A stretch of 64,000 nucleotides of DNA from Bacillota bacterium (GTDB lineage: Bacteria; Bacillota; Clostridia; Lachnospirales; Lachnospiraceae). The stretch's first letter is position 1. Each line of letters opens with the position of its first letter. The translations under genes were made by a program, and so were the position numbers. Positions 1 through 8,926 of the stretch are shown here, one piece after another. Where the stretch lies: contig JAEYGZ010000027.1 of assembly GCA_023409535.1 (NCBI GenBank), forward strand, positions 248,001 through 312,000, written 5' to 3'. Under the pieces are notes generated by a model that saw nothing but the letters and a program-made list of their open reading frames with translations, was not told the origin of the DNA and did no database searches.

Positions 1-264
1 GACCTTCTTAATCACCTGTGCCGTATAATTTCCGCCGATTCCTACATATACCGGAAGGCGGCGTGTATTATATTCCATGGTTTTCTCAATCATTTCTTCG
101 AATTCATAGTCACTTAAGGTCGGAACCTCCCCGGTAGTTCCCAAGGGAATGAAGCCGCTGATCCCTTTTTCCGAATAGTGGTCAATCAGCCTTTTATAAG
201 ATTTATAATCAATTTTATCGTTTTTAAAAGGAGTTACGATAGGTAACCAGACACCTGTAAGCAT
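1..264 (-). CDS. dapA: DapA-family class I aldolase, 4-hydroxy-tetrahydrodipicolinate synthase-like (N-terminal part; runs off window)
   Basis: Only the first 88 codons are in the window; the gene continues beyond position 1. The start ATG (262-264) has an AGGAGG ribosome binding site just upstream on the minus strand. The protein opens MLTGVWLPIVTPFK and carries GTTGE at about residues 43-47, the pyruvate-binding loop typical of dihydrodipicolinate synthases; N-acetylneuraminate lyases usually have GSTGE there. Family members condense or cleave pyruvate adducts through a Schiff-base lysine, which lies outside the window. The gene is divergent from a sugar-sensing two-component system and a NagZ-like hydrolase, so a catabolic aldolase or sialic acid lyase role cannot be excluded. 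The family is certain; the exact substrate is not. Confidence 0.85.
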   Translation of the reverse strand, partial: MLTGVWLPIVTPFKNDKIDYKSYKRLIDHYSEKGISGFIPLGTTGEVPTLSDYEFEEMIEKTMEYNTRRLPVYVGIGGNYTAQVIKKV

Positions 265-350
265 TTGAAATCCTCCTTGAACTAAAACTGTTTTCTGCGC
301 CTGCAATTTAACTTTGCATGACAATACATTCTTCTAATCCTATTCTATAA

Positions 351-411
351 AACATTATTTGAAAAGAATAGCATTATAATGCTTTGAATATTGCATATAA
401 TGCTATATAAT
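351..411. promoter_or_regulatory. Promoter/operator-like block A (repeated at 9366-9426)
   Basis: This 61-bp block matches 9366-9426 at 53 of 61 positions; the last 36 bp differ by a single base. It contains two direct ATAATGCT half-sites starting at 376 and 397, 21 bp (two helical turns) apart, a spacing used by AraC-family activators. A perfect palindrome GCATTATAATGC lies at 371-382. On the plus strand TTGAAT (384-389), a 16-bp spacer and TATAAT (406-411) could be a promoter for the YesN gene. The block lies between divergent genes, so it may also serve dapA. The repeat is seen directly; the regulatory role is inferred. Confidence 0.55.
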
Positions 412-554
412 TTGCGCATAGGGAAAGCGGTAATTCGAATTAATGTTGTGGGAGGTATTGCTGATAAAGGCTTGAACAAAAAATCCGATCGGGCTATAAT
501 CAGACTATAGGTATATTGCAGGAGTGAATTCTAAAGCGCAGCGGAGGTAAGCAT

Positions 555-2021
555 ATGTATCGCGTTTTAATTACAGACGATGAGCCATTGATAAGGAAAG
601 GATTACATTTTTCGATTGATTGGAATGGACTTGGATTTGAAGTGATAGGAGAGGCGGGGAATGCGACGGCAGCCAAGAAAATCATCAGCAAATCGGAGGT
701 TCATGTTCTTATCACCGACATTAACATGCCCGAAGAATCGGGACTGACGCTGTTGGATTGGGTAACAGCGAACTATCCGAAGATTTTAACAGTAGTGATC
801 AGCGGTTACAGTAATTTTGAATATGCGGTAGGAGCATTGAAATATCATACGCAGGATTATATTTTAAAACCCATTAAAAAGGATAATATCATATCGTGTA
901 TGCAGAAAATCAAAGATATTCTGGATCAGGACAGGAAGGAACAGGATCAAACCATCAAAAGCCAAAAGGCTGCAAAGAATTATTTTCTTCAGAAGCTGCT
1001 GTATAATACCTATGTAAGCACCGAGGAGTACAATGAGACCTGCAGCCGGCTGGAGATCTTTGCCTCTCACAGGAAATATGCGGTACTTGTAATAAAACTC
1101 AGAGATGACGGGAAGACGGAGGTATCGCTCGATAAATTATATTCCTTATATCAAAATGATGAATTGGAAAAATGTGAGGTATTTGTTATTCCGGAAGCTG
1201 ATCTGGATGAAATTAACAGGCTGCTTGAGATTAGTAAAAATCAGGATACAGGGATGAAATACAGCATAGGCAGCCGCCAGACGGCGGATAATCTGTTTGT
1301 CTCCTTTCAAAATGCGCTATCAAGACTATCGGACGAAAAAGAATTAGGCACCAATTTATTTTTCGGTATTCATAAGGAACACCGCTTCTTAAAGGAACTG
1401 ATTGACAATATTGAAATCAGTGCCTACACCCAGGTGGACAACCTGGTTAACCTCAAATTCAGTACTTTCACAGACGTAAGAACAGCGAAACAATGGTGTA
1501 TATGGATGATGGACCAGTTGGAGGAGTATTTCAATAATTCCAGATTGGTGGGAAAATATGAGCAGGCAGTAAAAAACTATGAGTGTACGGAAGAAAACAG
1601 GACTGATATCGATGCCTTCCAGGATATATTCCATGCATATATGAAAAAAGTGTATATGACCTTTGAAGAAAGCAGCAGTAATAGCCATAGACAGCTGATA
1701 GAAAAGGTCAGACGGATTACGAACAGTGAATATCCGAAGAAATCATTTTCCTTAACAGTATTGGCTAATAGGATGGATATCAGCTATGGATATCTGAGTA
1801 CACAGATTAAACAGATCACGGGAATCAGCTTTACAGATTATCTGCTTTCCGTGAGAATGCAAAAAGCCGCGGATTTACTGATAGAAGACCGGTTGAAGCA
1901 ATATGAAATTGCAGAGAAAGTGGGCTATGGAAGCTCACGCTATTTTGCAGAGACCTTTAAAAAGTATTATCATGTTTCCCCAAGTGAATATAAAAATGCC
2001 AAAATAGGACAAAACAAATGA
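555..2021 (+). CDS. YesN-like response regulator with AraC-type DNA-binding domain
   Basis: A 488-residue transcription regulator of the YesN type. An N-terminal receiver domain (about 1-120) has the acidic pair D8/D9, phospho-acceptor D55 in LITDINMP and the conserved K105 in LKP. A middle region of about 250 residues has no motif I recognise. The C-terminus (about 385-485) is an AraC/XylS double helix-turn-helix ending in the usual YFAETFKKYYHVSPSEYK signature. A GGAGG site precedes the ATG. Its stop codon overlaps the start of the sensor kinase by 4 bp, so the two form one operon. Proteins of this family activate adjacent carbohydrate ABC transporter operons; here that would be the genes at 3890-8870. 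The phosphorylation partner is almost certainly the next gene. Confidence 0.93.
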   Translation: MYRVLITDDEPLIRKGLHFSIDWNGLGFEVIGEAGNATAAKKIISKSEVHVLITDINMPEESGLTLLDWVTANYPKILTVVISGYSNFEYAVGALKYHTQDYILKPIKKDNIISCMQKIKDILDQDRKEQDQTIKSQKAAKNYFLQKLLYNTYVSTEEYNETCSRLEIFASHRKYAVLVIKLRDDGKTEVSLDKLYSLYQNDELEKCEVFVIPEADLDEINRLLEISKNQDTGMKYSIGSRQTADNLFVSFQNALSRLSDEKELGTNLFFGIHKEHRFLKELIDNIEISAYTQVDNLVNLKFSTFTDVRTAKQWCIWMMDQLEEYFNNSRLVGKYEQAVKNYECTEENRTDIDAFQDIFHAYMKKVYMTFEESSSNSHRQLIEKVRRITNSEYPKKSFSLTVLANRMDISYGYLSTQIKQITGISFTDYLLSVRMQKAADLLIEDRLKQYEIAEKVGYGSSRYFAETFKKYYHVSPSEYKNAKIGQNK

Positions 2022-3778
2022 AAGCAGCCAAACAGCATGGAATCAAAAGCAGATTGATTAAATACTATCTGATTTGTATTATTACGATAATACTGATCAG
2101 TGATGCCTTAATCGGCTTTTTTTTGGTAAGACAAACCATAAAGGATTCAAAGGATATTTATAATGAGCTTTGCTATCAGATCTCACAGCGTCTGGAATCC
2201 AAGCTTGAAAGTATTAATGATATGGCTGTAGGTATTATGTTTAATTCTACCATACAGAACCTGCTGTTGAATCCGGGCAGCCTCAGCAGCTATCCGGAAC
2301 AAAATCTGATTCATTCTGTTCTTTTTGATTTCAGGACTTTTCTGAATGTCGGAAATGTAGTTATATTTTCCCTTGACGGGAAGGTATTAACAGCTTCAGA
2401 GGGCTATGACACTACTGTTATGGCGCAGGATTTTGAATGGTATGAGAAGGTAAAGGCTTCGCAGGGGCAGTCGAGGTGGGAGGTAACGCATATAGATTCC
2501 GATGACTATAAGCATACCTCCCAATATGTAATTACTCTGGCTAAAAAAATTCGCAGGCTGGATTTAATCAATAATTCGCAGAACGGCGAAGACCTGGGCT
2601 ATATTATGGTGAATATCAGCGAATCAGATATCAATGAAGTACTTTCAAAAACAAAATGGGGAAGAAACGGTATCTTCTATATTGCGGATTCAAACGGATA
2701 TATCATCAGCCATGAGTGGAAGGATTATATCGGGGAAAAAGGAATAAGTACGAATGAAATCGGTGAGAAACGCCAGTATATGGACTGGGGAGATAAGCAA
2801 TTGGTGGTGATACGGTCCCTTAATATCTCAGACTGGTATCTTGTTGGTACGGTGGGCTGGAATGAGTTGTTCAGGGATGTGAAGGCCATCCTTTCCATCA
2901 TGCTTGCGGTGTCTGTAATTGCTTCCGTTATATTTATCTATTTTGCAAATGTTCTCTCCAACAGGATTTCTAAGCCCCTTCAGGAGCTGAACAATAATAT
3001 GTCGGACATTAATGACGTGGAATCCATGTCCATACAGGAGTTTTCAGCCAGCAATATTAAGGAAATTGACAGCCTGGTAGATGGATATAAAAGCTTAATT
3101 CAAAGGATTAACCTGCTTATTAAAGAAGTTTATGAAGCTCAGATTCAGCAGAAGGACCTGGAGGTCTCCATAAAGCAGGAGGAGCTGAAAGCGCTGCAAT
3201 ATCAGATCAATCCGCATTTTCTCTATAATACGCTGGATTCGATCAACTGGATGGCGAGCCTGGAGGGGAACAGTGAGGTCGTTGATATGGTAACCAGTCT
3301 GGGGGACTTTCTGAGATTCTCCTGTAAAAAAGAGCAGTTTGTAACGATAAGGGAGGAAGTGGAAAATGTTTTAAACTATATTCACATTCAGAGCGTAAGG
3401 TTTGGCAGTGAATATAGCGTTGATCGAGAAATTGATGAAGCGCTTATGGAGTATAAAACAATTAAGCTCATTCTTCAGCCGCTTGTAGAGAATGCAATCC
3501 TCCATGGCTTCAGAGAAAACAGTTCCAGAGGCATTATTACAATAAGTATTCAGGAAAAGGAAGAAAGTCTGATCCTTCAAGTGAAGGATAACGGGAGCGG
3601 TATTGCGCCTGAAAAGTTAAACAGATTACAGACGAATCTGAAGGAGAATGCCAATATCGGATTGAATAATGTCAGGGAGCGTTTAAGATTAAACTATCCG
3701 AATGCTTCCGATTTTAGAATTGAAAGTATTCCGAATGCAGGAACGGTTATAACCATGGAAATTCCCAAGCAGAGGTAA
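2018..3778 (+). CDS. YesM-like membrane sensor histidine kinase
   Basis: A 586-residue sensor kinase. A membrane helix at about 16-37 is followed by an extracellular region of roughly 240 residues (dCache-like), a second helix near 290-313 and a HAMP linker. The cytoplasmic His_kinase domain has the YQINPHFLYNTLDSI motif with phospho-acceptor H400, then an HATPase domain with NAILHGF (N box) and DNGSGI. This PHFLYN-type kinase is the standard partner of YesN regulators. Its start overlaps the yesN-like stop by 4 bp (ATGA). In this family the extracellular domain senses an oligosaccharide or a liganded binding protein; the ligand here is unknown. A 111-bp gap separates it from the transporter genes. 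Confidence 0.93.
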   Translation: MKAAKQHGIKSRLIKYYLICIITIILISDALIGFFLVRQTIKDSKDIYNELCYQISQRLESKLESINDMAVGIMFNSTIQNLLLNPGSLSSYPEQNLIHSVLFDFRTFLNVGNVVIFSLDGKVLTASEGYDTTVMAQDFEWYEKVKASQGQSRWEVTHIDSDDYKHTSQYVITLAKKIRRLDLINNSQNGEDLGYIMVNISESDINEVLSKTKWGRNGIFYIADSNGYIISHEWKDYIGEKGISTNEIGEKRQYMDWGDKQLVVIRSLNISDWYLVGTVGWNELFRDVKAILSIMLAVSVIASVIFIYFANVLSNRISKPLQELNNNMSDINDVESMSIQEFSASNIKEIDSLVDGYKSLIQRINLLIKEVYEAQIQQKDLEVSIKQEELKALQYQINPHFLYNTLDSINWMASLEGNSEVVDMVTSLGDFLRFSCKKEQFVTIREEVENVLNYIHIQSVRFGSEYSVDREIDEALMEYKTIKLILQPLVENAILHGFRENSSRGIITISIQEKEESLILQVKDNGSGIAPEKLNRLQTNLKENANIGLNNVRERLRLNYPNASDFRIESIPNAGTVITMEIPKQR

Positions 3779-3847
3779 TTTACCGATATCTATAAATTTC
3801 TGAATAAATCTAAAACCTACCGCATTGTATCTTCCTCTTCAAAATGA

Positions 3848-3874
3848 AATACTTAGTATTGTAATTAATACTTA
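3848..3874. promoter_or_regulatory. Candidate operator upstream of the sugar ABC transporter operon
   Basis: Between the kinase and the binding-protein gene there are two direct AATACTTA repeats (3848-3855 and 3867-3874, 19 bp apart). They overlap an inverted pair AGTATT and AATACT. A weak TTGTAT lies near 3825. The position, just before the start of the ABC operon, suits the binding site of the upstream YesN-like activator. The repeats are visible; the role is inferred. Confidence 0.3.
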
Positions 3875-3889
3875 TAGGGAGGTTATGCA

Positions 3890-5281
3890 ATGAAAAGAAA
3901 AATCATTTCTATTCTTCTGGCAGTATCGATGATACTATCATTAGCAGCTTGCGGATCGTCGGCATCAGATTCTTCCGGTGCCGGTGGCACATCCGATACC
4001 GCAGGCAAATCTTCAGCATCAGACAGTAAAAATTCTGATGCGGCATCTTCAAAAGCTTCCGGCGGAGACAAAACAGTAATTAACTATTATACCTGGGAAT
4101 CAAACGAGGATACCAACCCGATCATTGATCAGTTTATGGCAGACAATCCTGATATTGAAGTAGTTCTGCATGTAATAGCAGATACCACCGACGCACAGAC
4201 CCAGCTGGATATTATGGCCATGGGCGGCAGTGAGATCGATGTTATGCAGATCGCGGACGGTCAACAGTTTGCTAAGGCGAAAAGCGGGATTTTACTTAGC
4301 CTGGATGATTATATCGCTGCTGACAATGTGGATATGGAAGCGGATTATGGAAGCTATGCAGATTGGGCCCGGTATGATGGGAAATATTATTGCCTGCCGA
4401 GACATACCTCGGTGGGATGTGTATTCTATAACAAGACGATGTTTGATGAATTGGGGCTTTCTTATCCGAAGGATGATTGGACCTATGCCGAGTATGAAGC
4501 AACTGCCAGGGCTGCAACGCAGGGGGAAGGCTCAGGTAAGGTATATGGAACCTTCAACCATATCCGCCCGGGCTTCTGGTGCCTGTTTGCACTTCAAAAG
4601 ACAGGCTTCTATACAGAAGACGGTATGAGCAACATTGGCGATAAATTATTCAGACAGGATTTGGAAAACAGGAAGAAGCTTGATGATGATGGAATCCAGA
4701 AATCCTATAACGAAATTGTCGCATCCGGTACATTGCAAAACAATGAATTCTTTAATGAGCATTGTGCTATGGTAATGGCAGCCTCCTGGATGGTACGTGA
4801 TATGAAGAATAAGGAAGCGTACCCTTATGATTTCGAGGTAGGTGTTGCGGATTTCCCCCGTCTTGATGAAGATACCCCTCTGAAATCAACCTGGGGCAGT
4901 GTATCGGCACTTGGTATTCCTACAAGCAGTGACCATCCGGACGAAGCATGGAAATTTATCAGATATTACCTTGAAAAAGGTTCTGTCAATATAGCCAAGA
5001 ACGGCAATGTACCTTGTTACCTGCCTTCCTATGGTGATGATTTAGTCAAAGCGTTTATTGAAGGGTCAGGACTTTCCCTGGAAGACGGACAGAAATTCTT
5101 CAGCGAAGATATTACAGCCGTAGCAAAGATGCCCATAGGTGAGGCTATGGTTGAATATAATACTATCATGAATGACCAGACAAGCCTTTACCTGGGCGGT
5201 GCGCAGGATCTTGACACAACAATTGATAATATGGTTACACAGACGAATGACGCCATTGAAACGGAAAGAGCCGGTAATTAA
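3890..5281 (+). CDS. Carbohydrate ABC transporter substrate-binding lipoprotein
   Basis: A 463-residue extracellular solute-binding protein (SBP_bac_1 type). A signal peptide ends in the lipobox LAAC (about residues 18-21), so the mature protein is lipid-anchored. A Ser/Ala/Gly/Asp-rich linker (about 22-58) joins it to the binding domain, which starts around INYYTWESNEDTNPII. Such proteins bind a sugar outside the membrane and deliver it to the permeases encoded next. GGGAGG precedes the ATG. A 12-bp stem-loop separates it from the permease genes, which usually means more binding protein than permease is made. The ligand cannot be read from sequence; the NagZ-like GH3 in the same operon hints at an amino sugar or a beta-linked oligosaccharide. 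Confidence 0.92.
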   Translation: MKRKIISILLAVSMILSLAACGSSASDSSGAGGTSDTAGKSSASDSKNSDAASSKASGGDKTVINYYTWESNEDTNPIIDQFMADNPDIEVVLHVIADTTDAQTQLDIMAMGGSEIDVMQIADGQQFAKAKSGILLSLDDYIAADNVDMEADYGSYADWARYDGKYYCLPRHTSVGCVFYNKTMFDELGLSYPKDDWTYAEYEATARAATQGEGSGKVYGTFNHIRPGFWCLFALQKTGFYTEDGMSNIGDKLFRQDLENRKKLDDDGIQKSYNEIVASGTLQNNEFFNEHCAMVMAASWMVRDMKNKEAYPYDFEVGVADFPRLDEDTPLKSTWGSVSALGIPTSSDHPDEAWKFIRYYLEKGSVNIAKNGNVPCYLPSYGDDLVKAFIEGSGLSLEDGQKFFSEDITAVAKMPIGEAMVEYNTIMNDQTSLYLGGAQDLDTTIDNMVTQTNDAIETERAGN

Positions 5282-5306
5282 TTGGGTTAAGAATATACTG
5301 ATAATG

Positions 5307-5347
5307 AAACTGCGTGTGTAAATGAATTTTAATTGCACACGCAGTTT
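5307..5347 (+). terminator. Stem-loop between binding protein and permeases (partial terminator)
   Basis: A perfect 12-bp stem pairs 5307-5318 (AAACTGCGTGTG) with 5336-5347, with a 17-nt loop, and is followed by TTTAAAAAAA. It sits in the SBP-permease gap. In ABC operons such hairpins act as leaky terminators or as 3' stabilisers of the binding-protein message. It also places a possible ATG at 5322 inside the loop, which argues for the later permease start. Confidence 0.7.
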
Positions 5348-5366
5348 TAAAAAAAGGGGATGCAAT

Positions 5367-6293
5367 ATGAGTAGAAACAACAATATAAGAATAAAGTCCA
5401 GGATATCAAAAAGTGCAAGATCGGAAGAAATAGCCGGATATCTGTTTCTTCTGCCGAATCTTCTCGGTGTGGCAGGTTTGATCATGGTTCCTGTGATAGG
5501 ATCGCTTTTGCTGGGCTTTGCAAACTGGAACTTGGCTGAGGGATTGAAAGGAGTCACCTTTGCCGGGTTTGACAATTTTCAGAAGCTTTTTACGGATGTC
5601 CGTTTCTTAACGGCATTAAAGAATAATCTGATCTATACTTTTACTACGGTACCGATAACGGTGGTGCTGGCGGTGATATTGGCAGCTATATTAAATAAAG
5701 CCGTTTATGCAAAGCCTGTTATCAGGGCAATGCTTTTTATGCCCTATGTTTCTTCCATGGTCGCGGTATCCGTAGTCTGGAATGTTCTTTTGTATCCTTA
5801 TGACGGACCGGTGAACAGCATACTGAAGTCGGTATTTCACATCCAGAATCCTCCGGGCTGGTTTACCGATAAAGACTGGGCTATGGTAGGACTGGTTATT
5901 CTGGCTGTATGGTATACGGTTGGATATTATATGATTATTTTGATCGCAGGCATGCAGAATATATCCTCAAGCTATTATGAGGCGGCGGAAATTGACGGGG
6001 CGAATGCATGGCATAAATTCAGGAATATAACGGTCCCGATTGTTTCTCCTACGATTTTCTTTGTCCTTATCATTGCAACCATCAATTCCTTTAAGGTCTT
6101 TGACCAGATTAAAATTATAACGGACGGCGGACCGGGCTATTCGACAACAGTTCTGGTATATGAGATATATCGGAATGCTTTCGGTAATTATGACTTTGGG
6201 TACGCTTCTGCCATATCGTGGGTATTATTCTTGTTGGTTCTGATCTTAACGATTGTTCAGTTTGCATCCCAAAAAAAATGGGTTCATTATTAA
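5367..6293 (+). CDS. Carbohydrate ABC transporter permease, MalF/UgpA-like
   Basis: A 308-residue inner permease subunit (BPD_transp_1). Six membrane helices are expected, and the first visible one begins at about EEIAGYLFLLPNLLG. The EAA loop reads EAAEIDGANAWHKFRNITVPI, the contact site for the ATPase. The start at 5367 is chosen because AAGGGGA (5354-5360) is correctly spaced before it; the in-frame ATG at 5322 lies in a hairpin loop with no ribosome site. It pairs with the next gene. No ATPase subunit is encoded in this operon, so a shared MsmX-like ATPase from elsewhere is probably used, as is common in Firmicutes. Confidence 0.92.
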   Translation: MSRNNNIRIKSRISKSARSEEIAGYLFLLPNLLGVAGLIMVPVIGSLLLGFANWNLAEGLKGVTFAGFDNFQKLFTDVRFLTALKNNLIYTFTTVPITVVLAVILAAILNKAVYAKPVIRAMLFMPYVSSMVAVSVVWNVLLYPYDGPVNSILKSVFHIQNPPGWFTDKDWAMVGLVILAVWYTVGYYMIILIAGMQNISSSYYEAAEIDGANAWHKFRNITVPIVSPTIFFVLIIATINSFKVFDQIKIITDGGPGYSTTVLVYEIYRNAFGNYDFGYASAISWVLFLLVLILTIVQFASQKKWVHY

Positions 6294-6305
6294 TAGGGGG
6301 AAAGC

Positions 6306-7139
6306 ATGAATACATATACGAAAAGAGAGATCACAAAAGGTATTATAACAATAATTTTCTTTGGGACGGCTTTGCTGTTTATCTTCCCATTTATATGGAT
6401 GCTGTCTACCTCCTTTAAGAATGAGATGGATGTATTGGAAATACCAATCAGGCTTATTCCAAAGCAATGGAATTTTGAAAACTATAAAAAGGTATGGACC
6501 GAAAATTCATTTTTGCATTATTATATGAATTCCTTTAAGGTTACGATATTGACAGTGCTTGGAGATCTCTGCCTGACATCCATGGCGGCTTATGCATTTG
6601 CACGGCTAAAATTCAGAGGAAAAAATATTATTTTTGCCCTTTATATGGCGACCATGATGATTCCGGCACAGGTTCTGCTGTTGCCGAAATACATATTATT
6701 CCGCAGCCTTCATTTAACAAATACCCACGCGGCATTGATTCTTCCGGGAATATTTTCGATTTTCAGTACGTTTCTTTTGAGACAGTTCTTTATGACAATT
6801 CCTTATGATTTGACAGAGGCAGCTAAAATTGATGGAGCCGGTCATTTTCTGACGTTTTCAAAGGTGATTTTACCCTTGGCAAAGCCGGGCCTGACCACTC
6901 TGGTGCTGGTTTCCTTCATATGGTCATGGAATGATTATATCAATCCGTTAATCTTTGTTTCAGATACGAAGAAATATACCCTGACGGTTGGCCTGCAGCT
7001 CTTCCAGAGGTCAAACGGAACAAATTATGCGGTTATCATGGCGGGTGCCGTATGCGCGGTATTACCGGTAATTATTTTGTTTCTGGTTATGCAGAAACAA
7101 TTTATTGAGAGCTTTGCAAGTTCGGGGATTAAAGGGTGA
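6306..7139 (+). CDS. Carbohydrate ABC transporter permease, MalG/UgpE-like
   Basis: A 277-residue second permease subunit starting 12 bp after the first, with GGGGGAAA as ribosome site. It is hydrophobic with about six helices. The EAA loop reads EAAKIDGAGHFLTFSKVILPLAKPG. The ending QKQFIESFASSGIKG is typical of MalG-type permeases in CUT1 sugar importers. With the preceding permease it forms the transmembrane channel, powered by an ATPase encoded elsewhere. It is translated in the operon that continues into the GH3 gene 30 bp downstream. Confidence 0.93.
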   Translation: MNTYTKREITKGIITIIFFGTALLFIFPFIWMLSTSFKNEMDVLEIPIRLIPKQWNFENYKKVWTENSFLHYYMNSFKVTILTVLGDLCLTSMAAYAFARLKFRGKNIIFALYMATMMIPAQVLLLPKYILFRSLHLTNTHAALILPGIFSIFSTFLLRQFFMTIPYDLTEAAKIDGAGHFLTFSKVILPLAKPGLTTLVLVSFIWSWNDYINPLIFVSDTKKYTLTVGLQLFQRSNGTNYAVIMAGAVCAVLPVIILFLVMQKQFIESFASSGIKG

Positions 7140-7169
7140 CATAATAAAGGATGACTTGGAGGAAATGAA

Positions 7170-8870
7170 ATGATAGATTTAGGTACAAAGCCCTTTTACT
7201 TGGATCAAAAGGGCAGCAAATGGGTGGAAGAGACATTGGCCTCCATGACGATTAAAGAAAAAATCGGGCAGTTATTTTGTGAAATTCATTGGGATAAAGG
7301 AGATCGGGACATTTCTGAACTATTTGAGGTAATTACTCCCGGAGCGATAATGTACAGACCGTTTCCTGCTGAAAAAATGAGAGCTTTCTCGGAGAAGCTT
7401 CAGTCAATTGCCAAGATTCCCATGTTGATTGCCTGTAATTTGGAAAGAGGCGGCAGCGGCGGCAATGGAGGCATCACAGATGGTACCTATATGGCAAGCC
7501 CCATGGGTGTGGCCGCTACGGACGAGGAAGAACAGGCCGTCCGGCTGGGGCGGATTGCAGCCAGAGAAGGAGCAGCGGTAGGAGTAAACTGGAATTTTGA
7601 ACCGATTATAGACATTGATCTGAATTGTGAGAATCCAATCACAAATGTACGCACCTATGGTTCGGATGTGGACAGGATTATCAGAATGGCAGAGGGCTTC
7701 CGGCAGGGGTGTGAAGAAAATGATGTCGCCGTGTGCATCAAGCATTTTCCGGGAGATGGTGTGGACTACCGGGATCAGCATCTGATGCCGAGTATCAACA
7801 GCTTAAGCGCACAAGAATGGTTTGCTTCCTACGGCAGGATTTATCAGGCATTAATAGACCGGGGAGCGCAGACCTTAATGGCAGCCCATATTAAGCAGCC
7901 TGCACTGTCCAGAATGGTTCGTCCTGATATTAAGGATGAGGACATTATGCCAGGCTCTCTTTCCGAAGAGCTGATGACAGGGATTATCAGAGGCAGAATG
8001 GGCTTTAATGGTGTAATCATAACCGATGCTACCCAGATGGTAGGTTTTACCTGCTCGATGCCAAGAGAAAAAGCAGTTCCTCTGTGTATTGAACGTGGAA
8101 GTGATATGTTTCTTTTTACGATAAATCAAAAAGAAGATGTCGATTATATGCTGGACGGTTTTAAGAACGGACTGCTTTCTCCAGAACGGCTTGATGAAGC
8201 AGTAACCAGAATTCTTGCGCTTAAGGCATCACTGAAGCTTCATGAAAAATCGGAAAATAAAACCTTGGTACCTCCAAGGGAGAACCTTTCCGTTATAAAA
8301 AGCAGCGAACATGTGATTTGGGCGAAGGAATGTGCAGATAAGTGCATCACATTAGTAAAGAATAAAGAGGACCTGCTGCCTTTATCACCGGTAAAGTATC
8401 CGAAGATTAAGCTTTTCGTATGCACAAACGAAAAGCACGAGGGTTACCTGCCGGATGCGGCATATTTTAAAAAGCTGCTGGAAAGGGAAGGGTTCCAAGT
8501 AGACTGGCTTATTGAGAAACCGTATCCGGGCGAAGGACTGTCAATTAAGGAGTATAGAGAAGAAACAGATTTAATCATTTATTATGCAAATATGAAGGTA
8601 GGAAGCAACCAAACCTCTATTCGCCTTATATGGGAGGATTTTCTTGGTGAAACATCACCAAAGTATGTGAATGATATTAAAACGCTTTTTTTATCCTTCT
8701 CAAATCCATACCATTTAATTGATGTTCCTATGATAAAAACATATATTAATGCATATTATTCCAATCAATATTCCGTAGAAGCAATGATTGAAAAGCTGAT
8801 GGGGCGGTCCGAATTTAAAGGGATCAGTCCGGTTGATCCTTACGGAAATTTATGGGATACAAAATTATAG
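7170..8870 (+). CDS. Glycoside hydrolase family 3 protein, NagZ-like beta-N-acetylhexosaminidase
   Basis: A 566-residue cytoplasmic enzyme with no signal peptide. The GH3 N-terminal barrel carries the NagZ signature K191-H192-F-P-G-D-G197 followed by D202 and H204, the Asp-His general acid/base dyad of beta-N-acetylglucosaminidases. The likely nucleophile is D286 in IITDATQM. Canonical NagZ has KHFPGHG; here the second His is Asp. The C-terminal 200 residues resemble a GH3 C-terminal alpha/beta domain and end without a lipid-binding or secretion element. Ribosome site GGAGG lies 8 bp before the ATG. Placed last in the ABC operon, it probably hydrolyses the imported sugar. GH3 membership is firm; the N-acetylhexosaminidase activity is inferred from the dyad. 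Confidence 0.88.
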   Translation: MIDLGTKPFYLDQKGSKWVEETLASMTIKEKIGQLFCEIHWDKGDRDISELFEVITPGAIMYRPFPAEKMRAFSEKLQSIAKIPMLIACNLERGGSGGNGGITDGTYMASPMGVAATDEEEQAVRLGRIAAREGAAVGVNWNFEPIIDIDLNCENPITNVRTYGSDVDRIIRMAEGFRQGCEENDVAVCIKHFPGDGVDYRDQHLMPSINSLSAQEWFASYGRIYQALIDRGAQTLMAAHIKQPALSRMVRPDIKDEDIMPGSLSEELMTGIIRGRMGFNGVIITDATQMVGFTCSMPREKAVPLCIERGSDMFLFTINQKEDVDYMLDGFKNGLLSPERLDEAVTRILALKASLKLHEKSENKTLVPPRENLSVIKSSEHVIWAKECADKCITLVKNKEDLLPLSPVKYPKIKLFVCTNEKHEGYLPDAAYFKKLLEREGFQVDWLIEKPYPGEGLSIKEYREETDLIIYYANMKVGSNQTSIRLIWEDFLGETSPKYVNDIKTLFLSFSNPYHLIDVPMIKTYINAYYSNQYSVEAMIEKLMGRSEFKGISPVDPYGNLWDTKL

Positions 8871-8926
8871 AATATGCCAAAGTCAGACAAAATGTTAAAG
8901 AAACAATAGCCAACAGGAGGGAAAGT

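Noticed and set aside
5322..5366. Earlier in-frame start for the first permease
   Set aside because: The ATG lies in the loop of a 12-bp hairpin with no ribosome site; 5367 has AAGGGGA.
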